This document shows positions 56,906-64,000 of a stretch of DNA of 64,000 nucleotides, piece by piece. Within the stretch, counting starts at the first letter, position 1; every line of letters begins with the position of its first letter. This DNA comes from Puccinia triticina (taxonomy: Eukaryota > Basidiomycota > Pucciniomycetes > Pucciniales > Pucciniaceae). A program made the position numbers and the translations under genes. The stretch lies in NCBI RefSeq assembly GCF_026914185.1, contig NC_070560.1, positions 4,393,501 to 4,457,500 on the forward strand, written 5' to 3'. Below the pieces are notes generated by a model that did not search any database, was not told the origin of the DNA, and was given only the letters and a program-made list of their open reading frames with translations.

Positions 56906-57909
56906 GTGGAAAAATCACCCCCTCTTCATTAGGCGGAAATCTTTACTACTTCAAGATCACAGATTGGTTCACTCGCTATCGTCATGTCTATCTTATATCA
57001 TCCAAATCCGACACGTTCGATAAGTTTGTTGAATACTATAATAATGTTACAACATTACATGGTCGAGCAATAAAAAATGTGATCTTTGATGGTGGAGGAG
57101 AGTTCAATTCAAAAGAATTCACGGATTTCCTAAAGTCAAAAGGCGTCTCAATCCACGTTACCGCTCCGTACACCCCTCAGCAGAATGCAGTCGCTGAACG
57201 AGGCAATCGTACTACCAGTGAGAAGGCCCAAGCGCTCCTCAAGCAGGCCAACCTGCCAGCCAAATACTGGGGCGAGGCAGTGTCTACGGCGGTGTTTCTC
57301 GAGAACATAACACCAACCCGGAAACTCCGATGGAGATTGCCTCATGAACTCTGGTTCGACTATCCTTTTGACATCTCAAGGCTTTGCCCATTTGGATGCA
57401 AGGCATACGTGAATATACCAAAGAAGCTAAGGGATGGAAAATTTGGGGACACCGCAAAGCGCGGCATCATGGTTGGGTATCAGCTGGGAATGCATAACTG
57501 GCGCATTCTCCTTCCGGGAGGGAAGGTTGAGCGCTGTCATGACTTCTCCTTTGACAAGACAGATTTCCCAGGAGTCTCCCTTCTCTCCTCAGCTAATACC
57601 TCAGATCAAGTCGCGGCACTGGATCCTTCAGAATTTGAAGAGCTAGATGAATCACCTATTGTGTACAATTCCGAGGAACCTCAAGATGAATCTCCGCAGT
57701 CGGATTCCAACTCAGACGATTTCAATCCCAAAGATCTGGTTAATCCTTCTGACGTCAGTCTTCCCACTCCGGTAGCAACGGATTCAACACCTGGAGTGGT
57801 GCAGGCCAAACCCAAGCCTGGCTGGGACATCATCCTCGCTCCTGACAAAGCTCCCAGAGATATCTCGTCGGCAATTGATGAGTCCAACATCATCCAGCAC
57901 CGTCGTTGA
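56896..57909 (+). pseudogene. Copia integrase core segment
   Basis: YMDLSGKITP, FKITDWFTRYRHVYLI, IFDGGGEFNSKEFTDFL and TPQQNAVAERGNRT hold the D, D and E of the catalytic triad. Then come the FGCKAYVNIPKK block and an acidic linker. The segment ends in a TGA (57907-57909) in TTGA context, where CGA would continue the frame to RT. Confidence 0.88.
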
Positions 57910-57945
57910 GCAAACCTGTGCATCTTCGATCGTCTAGATGGTTTC

Positions 57946-58887
57946 ATGCTTGATCAATTGCATCCCGACCCGGACATTCACGCAATTGCTTGTGTATCAG
58001 TAGGAGTCCCTCAGACATACAACCAAGCGATGGCCTCCGGAGAAGCGGAAAAGTGGAGAGAAGCAATTAACCTGGAACTCTCTGCCATGGCGGATCTTGG
58101 GGTGTGGGAAATTGTTTGGATTCCTCGCGATCATCAGCTCCTTGGTACGATTTGGGTTTTCAGGAAAAAGCTTGATCAAGACGGGGCTGTCTTGAAATTC
58201 AAAGCTTGCCTTTGTGCTCAGGGATCGCTGCAAGCTGTGGAGGACATACTTCACACCTACGCTCCGACTGGTAGGTTTGCCGCGCTTCGCACCGTGGTCA
58301 CATTTGGTTTATCAAAGGGCTATCAAGTGCATCAGATGGATGCCAAAAATGCATTCTTGAATGGTGATCTGGAGGAGGAGGTTTACCTTTGTGCTCCTCC
58401 TGGGTTAGGCGTTCCTGCGGGCCACTGCTTACGACTCAAGAAAGCAATATATGGACTTTGGCAAGCTCCGCGCGTGTGGTATTTGGCTCTGGCTAGTTTC
58501 TTCAAGTCAATCAACTTTCAACCGTTGCCAGCGGACCCGTGTCTTTTCATAAGCAACGTGCCCTCTTGGACATGCTATGTGCACGTCTACGTGGACAACA
58601 TGGTAATAGTCAGTCCGGATGTTCAACACTTCAAGGATCTCATATCGGCTAGGTTCAAAATGGAAGACATTGGCGAACTGAAACATTTGCTCGGCATCAA
58701 GGTAGCTCAAGTCGGTGAAAAACAGCTCTACTTGTCTCAGGAAGCATACCTCACAAAAGTGCTTTCAGATCACAACATGCTGGATGTCAGGCAAACGTCT
58801 GTCCCAATGATTCCCAACACTCAGCTGACTAAGGCAACACCCTCTGAATGTGAACAATTCAAACGTATAGGCGCCAACTACCGCTGA
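57946..58887 (+). pseudogene. Copia reverse transcriptase (RVT_2), catalytic Asp lost
   Basis: EKWREAINLELSAMADLGVW, TIWVFRKKLDQDG, YAPTGRFAALRTVVTFGLSK, HQMDAKNAFLNGDLEEEVYL (first catalytic Asp), KAIYGLWQAPRVWY, then YVDNMVIVS where YVDDM is expected (Asn codon 58597-58599). The Asn replaces a metal-binding Asp. The change G to A in GACGAC corresponds to TCG to TTG on the other strand. A TGA at about 58,885 ends the segment (context CTGA). Confidence 0.9.
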
Positions 58888-58890
58888 TCA

Positions 58891-59544
58891 GTGGGTATGC
58901 TCATGTACCTCGCAGTGTGCACTTGTCCCAACATTGCTTTCACAATCTCTCAACTATCTCAACACCTCGAAGCACCAGGCATCACTCACTGGAGGGCAAT
59001 AATTCATCTACTCAGGTACCTCTCTGGAACTAAAAATCATGGAATTCTTCTGGACGGGAGGTCTAAGGTCAACGATCTGAAGGTGTTCTCGGATGCTGAT
59101 TGGGCTAACGACATCGATGATCGTCACTCATACTCCGGTTATATCACAACTTTCAACAACTCCATCATCTCCTGGCGGTCTCACAAGCAACCTGTGGTCG
59201 CGGCTTCAACAACGGAAGCTGAATATATCTCTCTGTTCGAAGCTGCTCAAGAGGCGAAATGGCTTCTCACGCTGTTAGACTCTATCAATGTTAATCTGGA
59301 CGGAAAGCTTTCTCTTCTGGTCGACAATCAATCAGCAATTGCACTGGCCAACAATCCGATGTTTCAAAAACAAACCAAACATATTCCCATCAAATATCAT
59401 TGGATTTGCGAGTTTATCAACAAGGGACGGGCTAAAACTCGTTATGTAAGCACCAACAATCAACTTGCGGACTTTCTCACCAAGGCTCTGGCAAAGAACA
59501 AACACACCGACTCGGTCATCAAGCTCAACATCAACCGGTTTTGA
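58891..59544 (+). pseudogene. Copia RNase H segment
   Basis: GMLMYLAVCTCPNIAFTISQ continues the RT thumb after the TGA. RNase H motifs are VFSDADWANDIDDRHSYSGY, STTEAEYISL, VDNQSAIALANNP and TKHIPIKYHWICEFI, ending in QLADFLTKAL. All catalytic acidic residues look present. The stop TGA at 59542-59544 is the natural end, 11 bp before the 3' LTR. Confidence 0.9.
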
Positions 59545-59555
59545 GCAAGGGAGGG

Positions 59556-60040
59556 TATTGAGTTCTCAGTATTAGCATACTCTTCAACCGGTCATGTAGT
59601 GATGGTTAAAGTTTTAAACCTAAATAAAACCTAACTGAATGTTTGTGTAAATAGCTGTCGTGTATTGCCTCCTATTCCCTTTCTTCATTCAGTTACTTAT
59701 TTCTGTTTCAACTTCTCTTGCACTTCAGGTGTGCTCGTCGGTAGTCTCAACAAGTCTTGTCTTGTGTGCTAACTCACTCGCTGGTCTTCCTAAAGGTTCA
59801 TTGTCACTTTCTGCTTTTCATTCCACTCTCATGAAATCCATTCAGTTACTTATTTCTGTTTCAACTTCTCTCGCACTTCAGGTGTGCTCGTTGGTAGTCT
59901 CAACAAGTCTTGTCTCGTGTGCTAACTCACTCGCTGGTCTTCCTAAAGGTGTGCTTGTTGGTAGTCTCAACAAGTCTTGTCTCGTGTGCTAACTCACTTG
60001 CTGGTCTTCCTAAAGACCCTCTGCGCCTAAACGTTCTATA
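59556..60040 (+). repeat. 3' LTR of Copia
   Basis: 485 bp, same structure as the 5' LTR. Eight differences: one G/T near the start and seven C/T, all seven in TCG/TTG. Confidence 0.93.
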
Positions 60041-60886
60041 GAGTGATGTCCGATTTCGCCGCAGTTCCAACAGCCGGGTTTCTTCTTCCTAGTAGCCGCC
60101 GGAGACGCGAAAGCTTCCGGAGTGTGATCAAAGGAAACTTGCATCGAGACTTCGTGCGCTTCGAGCGCTCCTATAGCGTCATCAAGTGACATCTCGTTCG
60201 GAGAGTACACAAGATGGTCCCTGATTGGCTTCCAGGATTCGTCCAAGCCGCGAAGGAGACAATCACAAATCTGTTGGTCCGCAGGAGCCAGCTTAACCGA
60301 CTTGAGGTCAGAAGCCGAGTTTTGGATTCGAGCAATCCACGTAGCAATTGGTTTATTTGGATCGTGACGAGCCGTCCAGAATGCATCTTGAAGCATCATG
60401 CGGCGCGCTCGAGTATTCTTTTTGTATGCATCACATATAGTTTTGAAAAGGACACTGACGGGCTTCGTTTCTTTGTAGCAAATCGCCAGATCAACGGACA
60501 AGGTCATTTTTAGTGTGGCCCTGGCGATGTCCGACAGCGTATCCCAATCGGTACCGGATTCCTCAGCATAGTACAAGCAATGGGAGCCTTGAGTCAGCGG
60601 TTTGGATTCCTTATCTTTGTAATTGGTTTCAGGGCGAAGGAGCCGGCCAGTTACGATGTCGTGCACCCCCTGGATGGCGAAGAGCTCCTCGAGTCGAGTT
60701 CGCCAAGCTGGAAAACCCACAGAGTTACCGTCCAGAACTGGGATGTTACCGATTAGAGCCGATGGGTTCTGAGTTGTTCGAGCAGGCATAGTTTGTGACT
60801 GAGAGCAAAAAATATTGTTTCTGATGAAAGAAGACCGCGAGACCAATTGATTTAGAGAGCAGGTTGAGCGGATGGGCCTCATAACC

Positions 60887-61083
60887 TGTTGAGAGAGATG
60901 AAGCGGGAAAAACCTGAAGTTCACAGGATGACAAGACTGTGACACTTGAGGGAGTGAGAAGATGGTTCTGATTCACTAGAGAAGAAAACTCCTGAGGCAA
61001 TCATGTGTAGACTATATACATGACTGACAGTGTTTTAGTAGAAGCATAGAGAAACTAAGATATAAGCATACTCTAGCTCAACA
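60887..61083 (-). repeat. 5' LTR of gag-only Copia
   Basis: 197 bp. Contains no TCG or CGA trinucleotide that I can find, which may explain why it shows so little divergence from its partner. Confidence 0.9.
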
Positions 61084-62095
61084 ATGGCATTACCTGATTT
61101 TTGTAAAGCCCCCAAGGTGTTTGAAATGCTGTTTTCCACCCCTGACCTTCAGCCACCCGTAATAAATTGAAAGCCGCCTTGAGATCTATCTTGGAAAGAA
61201 ATTTGCAGCCTTGTAAATTGTTCAGTAAATGAGAAATAACTGGAAGGGGATAAGAATCCCAAACTGTTAAACTGTTTAGCAACCAATAGTCCACACAAGG
61301 GCGGTTAGCCTTACCGGGTACTTGAACATAAAATATTGGTGCTGCAGCCGAAGAAGAAGAAAATCTGATGAAGCCCTTTGCAAGGTTATCATCCACATAG
61401 GCTTTCAATTCTTCTCTTTCAGACTTACTCAAATTGTACATCTTCCCAAAAGGCGGAACTGCACCCTCTTTCAAATTTACCATGCAGTCAAAATGACCTC
61501 AATGCGGAGGCAATTCAGCCAACAATTCCGTGATAAACACATCAGGAAACTTAGAGATAAGCGTATCAGATTCATTACATAAGGCAGAACAAATTTCTTG
61601 TGTATATTCATACATTACAATGTCGCCATTGGAACCGCCAACAAAAGTTCCTGAATCTTTTAACCACGAGCTCCCTAAGATTATGTCCGCTGAAGCTTAT
61701 TTATTTAAGTGAAGTACAACACAAGAGGAAAGAAAGGAACCTGTAACAGTGGGGATTAAGATAACCCCTTTTGCATAGGACAGAATCTTGCCTGATGACG
61801 CCGCCGACCCATCAAACAAGTCACATCGTAAAGGAACTGCCATCGGAAAGATATCAATTTTAATCTTTTTAGAAAAATTTATGTCAATAAATGACACAGA
61901 AGCACCCAAATCAACCAACACAGATACATCAGCATGTTTTCTATCATGAATCAGTAAAGATCCTTTAAAGAAAGGCCTATGGTCTGGTCGAACAGACTTT
62001 TGTATCAAATATGAGTGCTTACTGTTATTGCCACTAAACTTTTCTGGAATTGAAATAAATTTCCCCTGCAGACAACGCCCCCATATCCATCGCAT
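61084..62095 (-). pseudogene. pol: Gypsy protease and proximal reverse transcriptase
   Basis: Protease at 62095-61697 has VSVLVDLGASVSFIDI (Asp-Leu-Gly-Ala in place of the usual D-S/T-G) and GVILIPTVTGSFLSSCVVLH. RT at 61483-61089 has VPPFGKMYNLSKSEREELK, GFIRFSSSSAAAPIFYVQV, PCVDYWLLNSLT (Trp where Arg is usual, from CGG to TGG in a TCGG context) and FLSKIDLKAAFNLLRVAEG with the first catalytic Asp. A TGA at 61499-61501 (TTGA context) interrupts PPH-GHFDC upstream of the RT. Confidence 0.85.
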
Positions 62096-63127
62096 CTACC
62101 GCCAAAGAAGGATTGTCTTCCTTCCCAACGGAATCGGCCACCCTCTTCTTGGAAGGTAATCTGTCAACCTCGGCAAGGGACTGACGCTTCTTCCCTTTTT
62201 CAGGGTGTGCCGCAGGCAAAGTCACACCAGTCGCCTCCGGTGAAGGACCCAAACCCGTCGCCTCCGATTGAGAGCCGGTCAGGCCCGAGCGAACAGTTGA
62301 AGATCAACGGTCCGCATGATTTTCAGATGCCCACATCGAGTCACTCTTCCTGTTCACCAACTTCTTCTTCCTCCCCGGTCGTCCTCCCCGTTCTTTCCAC
62401 AAGGTTATCATACCGGTCATGTCCATCTCCATCTCTTCTCCCAAAACACATCCACAAGCGTTGTAATGAGCTGTATCATACTCTCCACCACAACAAATAC
62501 AGATCCCTCGGTCGACACAACCCTTGCAAAGCACCGAGTACGAAAACCCCGCCTCCTTCATTGCAGCCAAAATTTTGTCTATCTCCATTGGGTCTCCTTC
62601 CGTAAGCTTAACTTGAGCCACCGGAGGGCGAGAAACAGGGGGGTGAGGATGAGATTTTGAAAATTGACCGGAACCCGCAAGAGCTGGCTGAACCTTCTGA
62701 TGAGAACAAGGGTTGAGTATCTGCTGACACCTGATACATTGTAATCGCTGTCTTGTCCTGGCGCGCTTGGGCGTTCAAGAGCGCAATGGATGCAGATTGG
62801 GATTGGATCAAATCGGATTGAAGTGAATTATTGACTTGTAAATTTGCCAATGAAGTTGATAAATCGTTGTCTTGAGGACCCGCTTGTTGTCCGCTAGGTC
62901 CCGCCACTGGGGGAATACCACAAGTATTGGGAGTTGGAATTTGACGTGGGGAAAAGTTGATGAATGAAGGAGAATTGTGATCAATAGTTGACAGAAAAGA
63001 AGGGATTTGGTTGAGGAGGGATGTTCATTGAAACCGGTTGAAGTGTGTTGGATGGTGGAGAAGGCGTAAAACAAGGATATTTTTGAATTGGAGTGATAGG
63101 GGAAACAGCCACCAATGATTGAGACAT
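62034..63127 (-). pseudogene. gag: Gypsy Gag region
   Basis: Starts MSQSLVAVSPITPIQKYPC at 63127. After a frame shift near 62,985 it continues PTPNTCGIPPVAGPSGQQAG and LSTSLANLQVNNSLQSDLIQ. A cysteine-rich unit (LCKGCVDRGICICCGGEYD) lies at about 62,540-62,460, followed by a basic RGGRPGRKKKLVNRKSD stretch. It is much shorter than a full Gypsy capsid region, so part is deleted. Confidence 0.65.
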
Positions 63128-63203
63128 AAACTAACTCCTTAGGCAAAAAATTTGTTTTTTATGTATTATATAAAGTGAATATTTTTGAAGATCAAGATAT
63201 AAT

Positions 63204-63554
63204 TGTGAGGACCGGCCTACTATTCAGTTAACTATGTATAGGCTATGAAGTTTATCCAAGAGGACAACTCGCCAATTGCTTGAATAGTACATTGATTTGT
63301 CTTAATAATAAGCTTCATGTTTTATAAAGTGTAGAGATTTGAATTTCTCGGATTTATAGTATGAAGATCTTAATGACAAAGAATATCTCAATGAGAAAAG
63401 AGGGAAAGAGAGGAAACAAACTTCAGGAAAGAGGAAATGATAACAACCAGAGAGAACAACAATCCCAATGACGCCATAAGAGAAAATATGACATAGCCAT
63501 GTGGATCACATTACCTCATCTGAATTAAGAGTTCCAATGTGCGATCAAAGATAA
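63204..63554 (-). repeat. Gypsy 5' LTR
   Basis: 351 bp, homologous to 37541-37919 but without the 28-bp palindromic insertion. Ends inferred from the limits of similarity. Confidence 0.88.
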
Positions 63555-64000
63555 CTAGTCTCTCAAACTCCTGCGCTTGTCCCTCCTTTTCAAATCGGTA
63601 ATCTCAATTTGCTCACCAGAACCATGGCTCATCTTGACTAACTCAGAAAGACCGGTTTCCCCTAAAGTTTTCCCATCAGCAAAACTCGACATCTCCAACA
63701 TACTTAAGCTCAACAAACTCCCATCTCATTCCCTTCTCTTGGGGAACTCGCTCAATTCATTTTTCAACTTATCATTCATCAGTCTCAAACCTTTGCATCT
63801 TCATCATCGCCCTGAATGATTCGTTCCTCCAGAAGACCTCAAAGCTATTGGTCTTCAAAACTCATCAAAGCCTCAAGCTTCTATTGCCTCCTCCTCAATA
63901 AAATTTCCTTGGCCGTATGTTATGCTCTGTTCCTCTTTATTTCATGTGCTCTCATTGATGTTGTTCTCTTTTAGTCTGCTCTTCTTTTTTTTCTTCCTAT
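63555..64000. other. flank right of the Gypsy element, nothing recognised
   Basis: A plus frame at 63,577-63,819 is rich in Leu/Ser and has no motif; CT-rich sequence runs to the edge of the window. Confidence 0.35.

Larger units (their letters stand above)
55033..60040 (+). mobile_element. Ty1/Copia retrotransposon, 5,008 bp
   Basis: Both LTRs are 485 bp (55033-55517, 59556-60040), and GAGTG flanks the element (55028-55032, 60041-60045). The gag-pol order is Gag, protease, integrase, reverse transcriptase, RNase H, as in Copia. A purine tract (GAGCAAGGGAGGG) precedes the 3' LTR. The element is dead: deletion between protease and integrase, stops at 57907 and 58886, and a lost RT Asp. It is the youngest large insertion, sitting inside the gag-only element. 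Confidence 0.95.
54859..60789 (-). pseudogene. gag: Copia Gag (UBN2 type), interrupted by nested Copia
   Basis: Starts at 60789 (MPARTTQNPSALIGNIPVLD). The UBN2-like capsid region has FPAWRTRLEELFAIQGVHDI, LFKTICDAYKKNTRARRMML and TWIARIQNSASDLKSVKLAP. The zinc knuckle begins CWNCGEIGHHS at 60,060, where the 5-kb Copia is inserted; beyond it the frame resumes at 55,027 with SACPNPPAKNKGK, completing CX2CX4HX4C when one GAGTG copy is removed. An acidic tail (FNDEEEDEDEFDREIDIVWG) ends at a TGA (54859-54861). Before the insertion the gag was complete and had no pol downstream. Confidence 0.88.
54403..61083 (-). mobile_element. gag-only Copia derivative (TR-GAG type), carrying a nested Copia
   Basis: LTRs of 197 bp at 54403-54599 and 60887-61083 (TGTTGAG ... 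CTCAACA on both) differ at one position. ATGGC flanks the element (54398-54402, 61084-61088). Without the nested 5-kb element it is 1,668 bp long with one gag gene and no pol. The primer site after the 5' LTR (minus strand, from 60886) is GGTTATGAGGCCC, close to the anticodon-loop complement of initiator tRNA-Met. A purine tract (AGCAAGGGGG) precedes the 3' LTR. Removal with one ATGGC restores the Gypsy RT frame. Confidence 0.92.
37541..63554 (-). mobile_element. Ty3/Gypsy retrotransposon split by nested insertions
   Basis: Read on the minus strand: 5' LTR (63204-63554), gag (63127-62034), protease and reverse transcriptase (62095-61084), RT continuation (54402-54325), integrase C-terminal half and chromodomain-like tail (39010-38090), 3' LTR (37919-37541). 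RT distal part, RNase H and integrase N-terminus are missing, apparently lost together with the left end of the DNA element at 39.0 kb. All frames carry stops. No target duplication was found at the outer ends, and the LTR ends are not cleanly TG/CA. Confidence 0.85.

Noticed and set aside
37541..63554. Target-site duplication of the Gypsy element
   Set aside because: CAAGGG on the left and CTAGTC on the right do not match; either the LTR ends are misplaced or the flanks have rearranged.

Overview
This window looks like nuclear DNA of a rust fungus (Pucciniales, probably Puccinia-like). The basis is short GT-AG introns, many genes cut into small exons, a Tet/JBP-like 2OG-Fe(II) oxygenase of the type expanded in rusts, abundant hAT, CACTA, Gypsy and Copia elements, and a mutation signature confined to TCG trinucleotides. 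The species call is inference. Most of the 64 kb is transposable-element DNA, and only a few host genes can be supported.

Layout, left half. 1-2.4 kb: a decayed hAT transposase that runs off the left edge. 3.5-4.5 kb: a 5'-truncated Tet-like oxygenase. 4.5-10.5 kb: minisatellites, a perfect 631-bp Tc1/mariner-type MITE, and a palindromic satellite interrupted by a hAT deletion derivative with an 8-bp target duplication. 10.7-13.5 kb: a SET-domain gene split by a 1,167-bp TIR element that appears to carry a captured RAD57/XRCC3-like gene fragment. 16.2-18.4 kb: an MRS2-type mitochondrial Mg2+ channel gene, about 10 exons. 20.2-21.7 kb: a secreted protein with 10 exons and a double-psi beta-barrel (RlpA/barwin-like) domain, an effector candidate. 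23.9-25.4 kb: an adenosine kinase gene. 25.4-37.5 kb: mostly non-coding repeat DNA with a foldback element, a RING-H2 fragment and two or more MITEs.

Right half. From 37.5 to 63.55 kb lies one old Ty3/Gypsy element (minus strand, similar LTRs at both ends) split by nested insertions. First is a DNA element of about 15 kb (39.0-54.3 kb) that carries a CACTA-type tnp2 transposase, a Rad5-like SNF2 ATPase and at least four uncharacterised accessory genes; its transposase is itself cut by an 844-bp solo-LTR-like insert. Second is a gag-only Copia derivative (54,403-61,083) sitting in the Gypsy reverse transcriptase codons. Third is a 5,008-bp Copia element (55,033-60,040) sitting in the zinc-knuckle codons of that gag. 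For three of the insertions here (solo LTR, gag-only Copia, 5-kb Copia), conceptual removal with one target-duplication copy restores the interrupted reading frame, which fixes the order of events.

Main theme. The two LTRs of the 5-kb Copia differ at 8 of 485 positions, and 7 of these are TCG/TTG. Seven premature TGA codons across the window (one in a host gene) lie in a TTGA context, as TCGA-to-TTGA change would give, and the Copia reverse transcriptase catalytic Asp has become Asn by the same change on the other strand. This fits an RIP-like or methylation-driven process acting on TCG.
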